Part shown: piece after piece, positions 1 to 11,610 of the stretch | Position numbering within the stretch: position 1 is the stretch's first letter | Layout: every line of letters begins with the position of its first letter | DNA from: Humulus lupulus | Taxonomy: Eukaryota; Streptophyta; Magnoliopsida; Rosales; Cannabaceae | Reading direction: 5' to 3' | NCBI RefSeq assembly: GCF_963169125.1 | Contig: NC_084799.1 | Location: forward strand, 66,386,643-66,450,642 | DNA: 64,000 nt | The notes under the pieces: generated by a model | What the model was told of the DNA's origin: nothing | The model's database searches: none | What the model saw: the letters and a program-made list of their open reading frames with translations, nothing else | Translations under genes and position numbers: made by a program

Positions 1-2229
1 AAATAATTATGATTTTGACCGTTAACAATAACGTGACACGTATCTACCTAATCAGTTCACTAACACAGCTAATGGAGGAGCCCTAACAGAATTACAATTT
101 TACTATCATTGAGTACTTTCCTACTAAAAAAATATTGGGCCATGTTCGGTATTTCTCCAAACATTAGGTACTATACCGTTATTATCCCTTAATTTTAAAT
201 TAAAAAAATAATTAAATTCAATTTTATAATTTAAAAAATATAAAATATCTCAATTAATTATAAAAAATTAAATTCTTATTTATTTACAAACTTAAGTCTA
301 TTAAAAGTTATAAATTTAAATAAAAAAACAAATAAATTAATAAAAAAGAGAGAAATAAATCTAACATCTCGACAGAGATGAGAGGGAGGGATGCATAGTG
401 ACTTTGAGAGGTTGGATTCCTGCAAATCATATACATTGGTTGCAATTTGAATGCTATACTGATCACAACCATGAAACGAATGGCAAGAACAAAGTATTGG
501 GATTAAAACCCAGCCGCACAAGTTTAGCAAGAATCTCAGTAAAAATGTGAGACCTCAAAAGTTCTTGGGTGGGTTATGAACAATTTTAAATTTTTTTTAC
601 AAAAAGCGCAAATCATAAAATTCTAAAAGCTTCAAATATAAAGATTCACCAAAAATACCAGAATCTGAAACTTGGAAACCCATGCCCAAAATCAAACCTA
701 GATTTTTCTGATGGGAAGCTTGGAGATGTCGGGGATGAAGTCAAAACCTCTGTGATGTCTGTTTGTCTAGATCCATCATCACCCGTTTGCCGAAGTCGAT
801 CGCCGCCTCACGCTGACTCAGGTCGAGAAAAGCCCTGCTGCCCAGGTTGAGCCTCGTGTTTCCAACCTCATCGATTAACTTATGGAAGAAGAAGAAAGGT
901 GGGGAGGAAGATGTACAGTGGCAACGTGGCTACAGTGGCGTTCCACCGGAGGTGAGGAAGAAGATAGTGAGGGTGAGGAAGAGGAATAGACAGAGATCGG
1001 GAAGAGAGAGAGAGTGGTTTCAAGAGAATAGTTTTAGAATTTGACAATGTCTTTTATCCAATTAGCACTTTGGATCTTCTATTTTGAGAAATGAATTTTT
1101 GGATGATGTGTACTGTAATGTAAAATAGATTAAATAGAATCCTAAACTTGATTTTAGTCACAATGTTGTAAGCTAGAATTACAAATAATTCACTAAATTA
1201 ATAATTTAAAACAAAGACAAAATTATTTTGCTTGACAACTATGTTACTATATTCAATTTTTTCTTCATCAAAATTGGATTTAGAAGTCTATTTAAACTAT
1301 TTTACAAAATATAGGGTCCAAAAAATTTTTGTCAAAATACAGAGTTTAAACAAGTAATGAAAAAAAACATAGGTCCAAAAAAGTATAAACATTTTAAAAA
1401 AAAATGTTTTTTAATTTAGATATTCCAAAATTAATGGTTTTAATTTAGATTTTGTTTTTTTATTTTAATTTAGATATAATATTAAAAATATTATTATTAT
1501 AATTTTGATGTTTTAAAAATGTATTTTTAAATAAAATTTTTATTTTAAAATTAATTTTTAAGAATGAGTTTAATTTGTACCTTACACGTGTCCCTAATAA
1601 GGAATTAACTTAATAGAATTGAACAAAATTACTATTTTACTCACTTTAGGTATTTTACCCACAAAAATAAGAGAATTTATGCTGGTTACAAACTCCAAAC
1701 ATTGAATACTTTTGTTGCAAATATTCCTTAATATATAATTATATTTATTTAGACTTAAATATTCTTTCAATTTGTGTCGCAAGTGAAAGGATGTATATAT
1801 AAGCCCGGCCCATTATTTAATTTTAATATATTTTTTTTGAGAAAAGAATACAAACACCACATAACACTCAACTAAGAAAGGGACTTCTTCTTCAAGTATA
1901 TTTTGTTGTTTTATGAGCTTTTTTATATAAATTTTTGGAGGCAATTTTATCTTATGTTGGTCATGTTTATAGGTTTTTTTTTTTTCAGTTGCAGTTCTTA
2001 TGTTTTACACTTTATAACACTTAGGTCCCGAAAGTTGATTTTGTATCAGTTAGGTTTACAATCTGTTCAAATCGTATTATTTAGGTCCCTAAATGCTATT
2101 TTTATTTCTTTCAAAATACATAAATAAAATATAAAAAATGGTGAATCATTCTTAAAAAAATTAGACCACTTAATTTATAACAATACCAAACATGACATTG
2201 AAAAAAAAATATTTTCATGGCAATTCAAA
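1..2229. other. AT-rich non-coding DNA, no gene seen
   Basis: No open frame here looks like a protein and no RNA gene is visible. The short frames are AT-rich or low complexity. A GA-rich patch at about 880-1015 gives a lysine/arginine-rich 65-codon frame that resembles purine-rich low-complexity DNA rather than a gene. Two blocks, about 75-200 and 1600-1745, look like diverged direct copies of each other: both contain CTCCAAACATT and an ATTCCTTAAT-like end. They may be the edges of an old unrecognised repeat. Confidence 0.6.
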
Positions 2230-2410
2230 AAATATTTAATGGTTTTATAAATTAAATTAATTTTTCATTAAAAAAATTCTTACCTATGTTGTCGCAATAG
2301 GGTCACGAAATACTGAGATTTCGTGTCCTGCATGTACTCTACTGCGACGACTTGTTGTCGTTGTATATTAATTTTTTTGTAAAAAAAATTCATTTTAATA
2401 TTAATTAGAT
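2230..2410. repeat. Palindromic non-coding repeat (possible CACTA/MITE remnant)
   Basis: The centre is a nested hairpin. CACGAAAT at about 2304 pairs with ATTTCGTG at about 2317, and outside it GTTGTCGCAATAG at about 2290 pairs imperfectly with CTACTGCGACGAC at about 2340. The AT-rich flanks are also roughly inverted. GTCGTCGC-type inverted motifs are common in subterminal regions of plant CACTA elements, so this may be an internal piece of one. No terminal repeats or target duplication were established. Confidence 0.35.
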
Positions 2411-3456
2411 CTAATTATAAATAAAACCAATTTATATAACGACCAGTAATTTAATATTAATTAAAATTATAAATATTTAAGAGAAATTATATTAATATGA
2501 AATCAAAATAAAAATAGTACTGAAAATGTAAAAACCTAAGTAGTATCGAATATGTAAAAAAAAAAACTAAGTAGTACCGAAAATATAAAAAACTAAGTAG
2601 GTTTATAGATTGTATCCCATTTGTTCTACGGAATTTCTGTATTGCTACCATTAGTTCCCCAATAGAAAGAAAAGAAAGGTAAGCGAAGTTTCTTACAAAC
2701 AACATTTGAAAATTTGAAAGTGCTCATGACATAGATAGGAATAAACCAAAGGACAATATTTATTAAGATTTCATAACTCTATCTTGAAAAAAAAATATCA
2801 CTTTATTTTTATTCATTTTACATTTTACATGCACAATAAAATGTGCATTTTTTGTTATACCAAGTAACTTGTTATACTATATATAAACTCATTAGTTTTT
2901 AAAATAGAGTTAAAAGTAATAAAAAATATCTTATATAATAAGATATCATAATATAACATAAATATGAGTCATCTTTTAAAAGGTTACCAATCAATATATT
3001 AAGGTTACTATTAACACTCAGAAATTATTAACGGCAAAGACGACTCAATAACTCTTCAATAAATGATTATGAAAAACATTTAGGGTGAAGTAAATGAAAT
3101 CACTCAAAGTTGAGAGAAATGAGGAAGTCGATGAAGAAGAAGTATTCTCATAGATGACACCAAAATGTTGACACTGATTTTTGGGTCAATGCCAACTATG
3201 GTAGTAGTGGTGTATGTTTTGAACAAATTTACCATTTTATAAATAAGAGAAATGTAAATATCATTTTGACCTCTATGTTGTGCAAAAATACTCGATTAAA
3301 CTCTTTGTTTTGTTAAATAATAGTTTGGTCATTTTGCAAAATGGAATAAAACATATAGTACCCTAACTAGAAATGCACACAGGACGGGGTAGGGAAATAG
3401 TGGGGCGTGCTCCCCTCATTCTTGTCCCCGTTAACAATTTTAATACTTGTCCTCAC
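2411..3456. other. AT-rich spacer, no gene seen
   Basis: The stretch is AT-rich with homopolymer runs and no convincing coding frame. Near its right edge, at about 3380-3456, a G/C-richer patch with GGGGCG and CCCCTC words is continuous with the 5849-5900 patch once the intervening LTR is removed. The LTR therefore landed inside an older GC-rich repeat. Confidence 0.5.
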
Positions 3457-5848
3457 TGTAAAGACCCAACTAATTTAATGTAACGTCCCTAAGGTAGGGT
3501 ACGTCTGCCACATACTCGTAATTCTAGGGTTTACGAGTATGTAAGGCACTTGACCAAAAGAATTAAATAAAATGATACGAAGAAATACAGAAAAATTTAA
3601 AACTTTTATATAAACTTATTAGAAGAAATTATTACACGTATGAATACTTTAAATTTAAGGCAGCCATATGAAAACTCTAAACCATTATTGCATTGCTACT
3701 GAGTCCGTGCTCCACAAGTTGCTCAACAGCTAAAGCCACACCTGGAAAAATGTTGGAAAATAACATAATGAGCTAACGCTCAGTAAGCAAATCTCATGCA
3801 TACACATACACATGAATGTCGTGAGTTTGTAGTGCACATATACTAATATGCTGACTTATATACTTATGCATTTCATTTATTGCTCATGCACTTTCAAACT
3901 TTACTTTTATGCTCTTTCTTTTAGTTTCACATTTTTATGGGCCCAATATCACTTGTGCACACTGTTTGATTCAGCCAATGCCTGCAGGGCTTGTTACACA
4001 TATCATATAGAATCCCATGGGTTCTCCTCCGGCTAGCCATCATCTCAGCTAGGCTCATCATAACACTCATTTCATCGTTGCCATAGCTGCCATACTTATT
4101 ACACATATGGAGGAGAAAGACGGAAACATGGCAAACATATCTGAATGGTCAACTCTGACCTAGCCCACACTAGTGGGCAGCCACTATAAGTCTTATAGAC
4201 TTCCGTCTTCTTTACTGAACTTACTTGATTGCTTCATCAAAACAGTGGCACCCTTTTTAACATCTTATTATCACTTTGCTTAAGCCTTGTGTCATTTAAA
4301 TGTTTAACTTTACATAAGACTTTTCAAGGCATTTCATAACTTTTCTCATATTCATATGCATGGTCTTATATCACATAATAATGTATCACATAACTGTATA
4401 TGCCATGCATACATGCTGATGCCGAAATGCCAATGTTCATGTTCATGATTCATGTTGATGGTATTCAATCAAGGCATTGTATCACATCTCATATAACTCA
4501 AAACATCTTTAGTTATAATACATGAAGCTTTGGGTTGGTGGCGTTGTTATACCTTAACATAGAGCTATGGCTCAGGTCTAAGGTTTCCAGCCTAAGAACT
4601 TAAACGCTTCATATATCATAACATATAACAAAATCATGAACATAACAGTAATCCACACATTCATCAACATAAGAACGCATACTTGCACATAATTCATATC
4701 AATCTTAACCAAGTAAGACATCTTTCACATATCACGAAATTCATCAAAGTCATATCACACAACACTATCATGATATTCATATAAGCATTCTTCACATACT
4801 TATCATATGCATCATCATCATACCATACTTAACTCATCAGATGTACACAATCAATGTAGTCATGCATCTTACACTTAAGCACAAAAGGTGAGATTTACTT
4901 ACCTTAGGTCCTTAGCTTATTTTAAAATTCCTCACCAAGAGTCAATCAATCAAATCCATACAAATCCTATTCAAGGCACATCATTTATTAAATTCTATCA
5001 AAATCATAAATATACACTATTGATAGTGTATATTAATAATACCAGAAACTATATAAATGATAATAATAAATTATTATCAACGTAATGCAAATAACTCTTC
5101 ATATAAAACCATGCTTTAAACCTTGCTCATAAGATAATGTACCCTTATGATAATAATAATAATAATCCCAACAAAAATAATAATTATCGTCTATAATTAA
5201 ACTTATTTCGATATTAATAACAAAATACTTCAATAGCAATACGTATATGGATGTATATATTCAAATAGTCATTTTATAAAAGAAATCATATTTTTAACAT
5301 AAAGTTGTAATAATCAATATAATGATAATAATATCAGCCCCTATAGCTTATACATATATAATCATATTTTTTCCATATTAGCATAGACGATATATCAGCC
5401 CCTATAGCTGCGATATATCAGCTTATGCTGATATATTAAACCACATTTTTACACATTTTAAGCACACTTAAAGCTGTTTAAACCACTTTGACTGAGTAAT
5501 ACGATATCCTAGCATCTGAGGGAAGGTTCTAGACTTCCTAGGCTAATCCTTGATTATTTTATTCATCTAAAATCCTTAAATCCTTAATAAACATACATGG
5601 GACAAATGTCACATTCTTAATTATTCTATCTAAACCTTAGGTTATAATAAGTAATATTTCTAGGACCAACTACAATAATTAAACCTTATGATAAAATTAA
5701 TATTTCTAAACTATAGGCTAAACTTATGAAATTCATAACTATATCTATGAGTTTCCAAAAATTTCTGACTTGAACCAATATTACGAAAACTAAAATTCTA
5801 CAGCGTAAGCTACTACTATTTAACTAAGTAAAATTCTGAGGTGCTACA
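3457..5848 (-). mobile_element. Solo LTR, Ty3/Gypsy type, minus orientation
   Basis: The block begins TGTAAAGACCC and ends GGTGCTACA, so it has the TG...CA ends of an LTR. On the minus strand it starts TGTAGCACCTCAG. It is flanked by CTCAC (3452-3456) and CCCAC (5849-5853), a 5-bp target duplication with one change. No gag or pol frame is present and the length is about 2.4 kb, so this is a solo LTR left after LTR-LTR recombination. It contains two clean short palindromes (5010-5033 and 5412-5437) and a repeated TATCAGCCCCTATAGCT word. Orientation is inferred from terminal resemblance to the other Gypsy LTRs here. No internal sequence remains to assign a lineage. Confidence 0.75.
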
Positions 5849-5900
5849 CCCACCTATTCCTTGTTGGGAATAGGGCAGAGAATCCCCACGTCACCCTATT
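5849..5900. other. Short host spacer between two solo LTRs
   Basis: These 52 bases separate two independent LTR insertions. The sequence carries the right-hand target duplication of the first LTR (5849-5853) and the left-hand duplication of the second (CTATT, 5896-5900). It is part of a GC-rich repeat that continues at 3380-3456. Confidence 0.6.
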
Positions 5901-8132
5901 TGTAATGCCCCGAATTCTCCGATGTGGTTTAGTGGCGGTTTAGTAGGGCAGGAGGGCCATAGCTGTTTAATTACGCCATTTAATGAATATATGCATGTTT
6001 ATGTGAATTATATTATAATATGATGTTATATGCATGCATGTGAGTCCACATTTGAAATAATATGATGTTTTGATAATTTGGCCCATTGAGGGTAAATTTG
6101 TGTATTTGGGTGCATGATGTGATTTGTGAATGAGATTCCATTATTATGGAGATATATTCGAGCTATTCGACATGAGATGGCCTATTTAGTGGATTAGCGG
6201 TTTTCTCATAACGAGGTCAATTATTGGATAATAAGAATGTTTAATTGATAATAAATTGGGAGTTATTGAGGTCAGGGTGAAATTCTGGAAGTTTTGACTA
6301 TAATACCCCCGGGAGTGTTTTTGGGACCCCGAGCACTAGGTTTTATTTGAGGTTACTTAAGCTTGAAGTAGCTTGTCAGATAGAATGTACGTTAGAAAAC
6401 CTCTCGTTCTTCCCCGTTAGCTCATTTTCACCGTTCGAAGCGTTTTCGAAGATATCTTGAGTTCTGGGAGTCGGAATCAGGCGAGGATCGAGGCATAGCG
6501 ATCCTAGAAAAGATTAGAAGCTTCTTGACCGAAGGATTTGACGAGAAACAACCTAATCGAAGGTAATCTAAGTTTAAAGTTTTGAGTTTTTAGAGTTTCT
6601 AAGCTTATAATTGGCTTTTGTGAATCGTTGAGTTTTTGGCTCGATTGAGCCTTGGGTTTTGATGGTTTTGGAGCATTGGGAAGCTTGGGAACTTTGATTT
6701 GATGATTGGAGAATGTTTAGGTATGATTTTGGAGGCTTTGGGAAGTTGAAAACGTGTTTGGGAATGGCCCAGGGTTGGGGGCTGCGACCCTTGCTTGAAG
6801 AAGCAGGTGGGGAAGTTGTGCCTGTTGGGCGCCACGGCCCTTGATGATGGGCGCTGCGGCCCTTGTTTCAGAGGTGGCTGGGGGCCGTGGCCCTTGATGC
6901 CAGGGCCGCAGCCCTTGAGCAGGGTTGAGCTCGTTTGAGTGTTTTGGCCCCGGGAACATGGTTCTAGGCCTCGGGATCACTCCTACTACCCGGATTAGTG
7001 GGGATTGATGTCCTGGAGGCTAGATATTGGTTTGGGAGCCCTTGATTATCATTTTATTGATGATATCCTATAATGTGTTATGATTAGGTGACCGCTAAAG
7101 GACTAAAAGCTAGACCGTTCTCAAGGGTTGTTCTTCTATTCATTCTAGCTTGAACCTGAGGTAAGAAAACTGCACCCCGAATGTGACATGCATGACTATT
7201 CTTGAGGCATGTTGATTGTGTAAATGTGGACATGGATTGATCATGGAATGCTTAGTGAATCTTGCTCACTTGTGCATGGTACTGACTCATTAGTCAGAAG
7301 TGGCAAATGTGTCAGTATCAACTGTGAAGCTGTGACTTATTAGTCAGGTTCGGTAGTGGTACTAGGCATTGGTCACACGGTGCTGACTCATAAGTCAGGA
7401 CGGCCTTAGCGTGTTCAACGCAAGCCAATAAAGATTAGATCTAATCGATATCTGCATTGGATGACTCAAAGAGCATTAATGCCTGACCGACCTTAAGTTC
7501 GATGAATATTATAAGCGCTTGTGTGACTTACCTATCAGTCACCGGCTAGTGGCTTACCTAGCAGCCACTCTTCTGTTTAAATTAGTGACTTGCTTGTCAG
7601 TCACCCAGTATGGTTTTTCTAGAACCTCAAGTGATATTCACTTATCTGTTTAAGAGCTATAAGCTCTGTGTGGTTATAATGATAATCATTTGATAATGTT
7701 TATATTAAATACTGTGTTTTCTTGCTGGGCTTTGGCTCATGGATGCTATGTGGTGCAGGTAAAGGGAAAGAAAAGCTCACCCAGCCCTGAGTGGAGAGCT
7801 TAGGTGGTGATGTGTACATATGCAGCCGCTTGACCACCACGGCCAAAGAGTTCTCAGAGGAACTAGGGGGTTTACCCTATTTTTGCCGCTTAGGTCGGCG
7901 GGTTTGTGATTTTGGAACAGTAATGATCATTTTGAGTTGTAAATAACTTGTAAATGATCTTGTGGGCCCATGAACATTTTTATGTATATAATAAAATATA
8001 TCCTTTCCTTTTTACTGATTTTCTACCTTAGCCTATTAATAACACTTAGAACACGTTTTTAACCAAAGGACTCGGGTAGCGGGTCAAATTTCCGGTTCAT
8101 CGTAACGGTTCTGGGGTAACCAGGGCATTACA
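5901..8132 (+). mobile_element. Solo LTR, Ty3/Gypsy type, plus orientation
   Basis: The block starts TGTAATGCCCCG and ends CAGGGCATTACA. It is flanked by a perfect 5-bp duplication CTATT (5896-5900 and 8133-8137). There is no internal coding region, so this is a 2,232-bp solo LTR. Its ends and many internal words match the reverse complement of the LTR at 36566-46183, so the two are the same family in opposite orientation. At 7283-7604 it has five copies of a short TGACT...AGTCA stem-loop motif. The region 6770-6920 is GC-rich with repeated GGCCGTGGCCC-like words. The frames at 6605-6980 are products of this composition, not genes. Confidence 0.9.
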
Positions 8133-8370
8133 CTATTTATTTAAAAAATAAATTTTTGAAGAAAAAAAATGAATTTCATAAAAATTAAAATATTATGCAT
8201 TTTTTTTTTTTTGAAATGGACAATATTTATAGTTTAAAATATTAAATATTATCCTAAATAAAATTTAAAATCTTTAAAAATTTATTAAAAATATGAAATA
8301 CATAAGAAAATAGTACACAAAGGGACACCCATTTAATATTTAGGGATAAAAAATTGTCGAGAATTCATGC

Positions 8371-9156
8371 TAGGGCTGCACATCTGGACCCGAAAACCCG
8401 ACAACCTGCAAGATCTGCCCAACTCGCATCCGAAAAACCAGAGAAAAAGATGAAACACGTTTTTTCGGGTCGGATTAGGTTGAACCTGACCAGGGCATCG
8501 GGTCGGGTTCGGGTGGCGGAATACAGGCCCGAGTATATATATATATATATATATATTTTCAGTTTTTTACTTTACTTTTTTTAAAGATTAAAATCTAAAA
8601 AAAATACAAAACCCTAAAAGGACTACTCGACTCTCCCCCAATCCTTTTTCCCTCTCTCTCAACTTCACTCTCTCTCTCTCTCTCTCGGCTCAATCCCCCT
8701 CATCGACATCGACTCACCAGACCACGACAACCCACCACGGCAGGCGCCAACCCAAGTCCCGTTCGACCACCACACCACCACGCCAGCCCCCACAGACCAA
8801 CTCCTCCCCCCTCGCTCTCTCCCTCTTGGTATCCTTCCTCGCTGCTTGGTGCTGTCTCGAGGTCCGACTTGTCCTTGCCGTCGACGCCGCAAGTTGCAGC
8901 CAACAACTCCAACTAGCTTCCAGCAAGGGCTTTGGCTGGGCATTGTGTCTGGGCAGTGGCAGAGGTAAAAACAACGAAACCCGACCCAATCCAAACCCAG
9001 CCACACTTGCACCCATTTCGGTCGGGTTCGAAATCACTTTTCCCCCACCTGAACCCTATCCCACCTGAACCCGAGAAATCCAAAACTAATTCGGGCGGGT
9101 TCGGTATTAGTTTTCTCCATCTGAAACCCGATGAACCCGCTCGATGTGCAACCCTA
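8371..9156. mobile_element. Non-autonomous hAT-like element with captured-looking interior
   Basis: The ends are inverted: TAGGGCTGCACATC at the left and GATGTGCAACCCTA at the right. They are flanked by a perfect 8-bp duplication ATTCATGC (8363-8370 and 9157-9164), the hallmark of hAT elements. GC-rich GGGTCGGGTTCGGG-type words near each end extend the inverted arms. The interior holds a (TA)n run at about 8533-8557, a CT-rich leader-like stretch at 8640-8700 and a GC-rich segment (8700-8930) unlike its surroundings. That segment could be captured host 5' UTR or exon sequence, but no recognisable protein domain is visible in any frame. No transposase is present. Confidence 0.8.
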
Positions 9157-9373
9157 ATTCATGCTCATGTGCATCCCTACCCTAAACTTATTTTGTTCAA
9201 AATATTTTTTATTATTAATTTTAATAAAAATTAGGATATAGGATGGCGTAGGAAAGAAGAACGTTAAAGTGCAAATAAATAATAAAAAAAGAATTTGAGA
9301 ATCGTGCATCTGAGCTTCATCTCATATTTTCATTACGATTTTGTTTTTGTGAGGCGTTGTTGTTGATTTAGAA

Positions 9374-10761
9374 ATGGCAGGTGGAGGGATTGCTTCGGGA
9401 TCCAGAGTTTATACCAAGTTTCTCAGGCCGCAATCCACAGACCTTCAGGCGGCCGCCATGTGGGGTGTCGCGGCCACCACCGGTGCACTTTGGCTCGTCC
9501 AGGTTCCCCACCTCTCTCTCTCTCTCAAACCTAAATTATTATTTTCTTGACCACCAAACACAAATTACGATCGCTTTCTGTTCTTTAAGAAAAAAACTAC
9601 GGGAAATTTCATTCCAAAATCGTGCAATTTAACTACGAGGTAGTGGAGATTGCTTGGGTATTTTTATAAATATTTGATAGTGACACAAATTTGCAATTTA
9701 ATTTTTGGTTTTCCCTTCACAAATCCAATAAGCTCGAGTTTGATTTGGTTTCTAGCAAAACGTTGGTGAAGTAACGCATTTTTTCTTAAAAATATATTCA
9801 CATAATTCGTTTTGTACCAGTAAATGGATTATTAAGACCTCAGATTTAGAAACGTTAAGCTTTCGATCTTAGGTATGTGGAATTATAATTTTGTTCTCAT
9901 GGATTATGAATTTCACCATTAAAGTTTTGTATATATGCAAACTAGATTTATGAACCTTGTGCTTTTAAACTAACTAGATTCTTGGATCCATATCTTCGTT
10001 ATGTCTACTCTTCGAAATGTAGTTGGGACTCGAAACTTTCCTTTCTTCAGTTGATACATTTTAATCATCTGGATTCTACATTTCTAATAGTTTTCATGGC
10101 TAAAGACAGATCTTGAATAGCTAGCTATACCCAAGAGATAGCTCAACCAATCAGGCACGAAGTCTAAATTCGAGTTCCTTGTGGATATTTACATAGCAAT
10201 TGTTATAGGTTTTTTTGGTCTCAAATGTTTATAAGGCTAGATAGATAGAGATCCTATTTTCTAAAAAAATAAAAGAAACTACTTGCCATCATTTCAATTC
10301 TTGCCCAAGCTTGGAATTAATGATATTAGTTATTGTTACATTGTACTAGTTGGCTTTATCTTAAAAATATAGGAGTTTAGATATGCATGAAAAGTCTTAT
10401 TTTTCACATGGTAAGATAATAACATATTAGGAGTTAATTTACGCTTGGAGCTAAGTATTTTTCAGCACTGAATGAGATTAGGCCTTCTTCTAACATCATA
10501 TTTTCTGAAAATGGTGAATAGTTCCGTTTCTTCTTGGATTCTTATTTAGCATTACAAACTGAGCAGATTTTTCTATAAATAACATTCTCCCAATTTGCAC
10601 ATGAATTTGCTTATTTTCTTTTCATTTGCCTGTTTCTTTTTTCATGCTAGGCTTACCTTTTTGACGTGTTTACTTACCCTGATTCATTTTAAAACGTGTA
10701 ACAGCCGTTTGATTGGTTGAAGAAGACATTTTTTGAGAAAGCTCCGACTGAAGGCCTGTAA
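9374..10761 (+). CDS. QCR10: Cytochrome b-c1 complex subunit 10 (6.7 kDa-type), two exons
   Basis: Exon 1 is 9374-9502 and exon 2 is 10705-10761. The 1.2-kb intron has GT...AG ends (donor after GTCCAG, acceptor GTAACAG) and is in phase 0. The product is 61 residues: a short N-terminus, a Gly/Ala-rich membrane-spanning segment (about residues 25-42, with the sequence AAAMWGVAATTGALWLVQ) and a basic tail PFDWLKKTFFEK. Small plant bc1 subunits share this design of a DLQAAA-WG...WLVQP-type single helix followed by a W-K-K-T-F tail. The expected role is a peripheral subunit of respiratory complex III in the inner mitochondrial membrane. The family match is from memory of the protein pattern and was not searched. 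The stop codon overlaps a strong donor-like GTAAGT (10759-10764), so an extra 3' exon in some transcripts cannot be excluded. Confidence 0.8.
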
Positions 10762-11522
10762 GTTTAGATGCATGATCCAACTATAGAGACTATTATAGTC
10801 ATGATTTTCATTGTGTTTGGCTGTGGAGGTTCTTCTCTGTTTCAATAATATGCTATGCATTTTATTTACAAACATGTAGTTTAAGTAAAAATAATATGTT
10901 CATTGAACGAACACTTTGACATGTTTTTTTTTGTCACATACATTAATATCATTCAATTGGTGTTACTGTGTTTTTTCCCTTCATGTGTGCAATTTTCTAG
11001 CATAGGTAGTCTAGTAATCTGTGGCACCCAATTTTGGGTACTCTTGAACGACTTTTTCAATTTATTCTTTAAAATAATACCAAAATCTCACTTTTTAATT
11101 TTACATTACACTATTTATTTAGTTTTTTCTAATTCATAAATAATGAAACGAGAGGAGATAATGGGAGACGAGATAGAGGTTTAATAGTAATGTCTAGATG
11201 TAGATAAGAAATTTCAACAATAAATAAAAAAAAATAGAAAATATAACTATTAAATTTAGATAGAGGTATTAATAGTAATGATATCAGTGCCTTTTAATTT
11301 TCTTTATATTTCGAAGATATAACTATTTTACATGTGCTTCATTTATTAAATTAAGTCATTATCTAAAATCCTTAAAAAAAAAAAAACACACGTGGACAGA
11401 TAACTAAGGGCACCGTTTCATTTTTTTCCGATACCTTACCAGAGGTTTTTTTATTAGACGAGAAACAATTATTTTTGAAAACAATAGAATTATTGTAACT
11501 TTTTCTATGGTTAAAACAAAGA
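10762..11522. other. 3' flank of QCR10 and spacer
   Basis: The stretch holds the presumed 3' UTR of the preceding gene and AT-rich spacer up to the tRNA gene. No coding frame is convincing. A CAA-rich word (AAAACAAAG) directly precedes the tRNA, as is common upstream of plant tRNA genes. Confidence 0.5.
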
Positions 11523-11595
11523 GCGCCTGTAGCTCAGTGGATAGAGCGTCTGTTTCCTAAGCAGAAAGTCGTAGGTTCGACCCCTACCTGGCGCG
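11523..11595 (+). tRNA. trnR-CCU: tRNA-Arg, anticodon CCU (decodes AGG)
   Basis: The 73-nt sequence folds as a complete cloverleaf. The acceptor is GCGCCTG with CTGGCGC, the D stem GCTC/GAGC, and the anticodon stem TCTGT/GCAGA around the loop TTCCTAA, giving anticodon CCT. The variable loop is short. The T stem is GTAGG/CCTAC with loop TTCGACC. The discriminator base is G. There is no intron, and CCA is not encoded, as expected for a nuclear gene. The acceptor stem has one T-T mismatch at its sixth pair. The A box (TAGCTCAGTGG) and B box (GGTTCGACC) are intact. Confidence 0.97.
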
Positions 11596-11606
11596 GCATC
11601 ATATGC

Positions 11607-11610
11607 TTTT
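11607..11610 (+). terminator. RNA polymerase III terminator of tRNA-Arg
   Basis: A TTTT run lies 11 bases after the tRNA 3' end on the coding strand. It is the first T run of four and fits pol III termination. Confidence 0.7.

Noticed and set aside
847..1044. 65-codon basic frame
   Set aside because: It is GA-rich low-complexity sequence with no homologous pattern and no gene context.
6605..6980. Pro-rich minus-strand frames
   Set aside because: They lie inside a solo LTR and result from GC-rich repeats of GGCCGTGGCCC-like words.
8665..9234. Overlapping frames of 70-115 codons on both strands
   Set aside because: Several frames overlap in the GC-rich interior of the hAT-like element, none with a recognisable domain.
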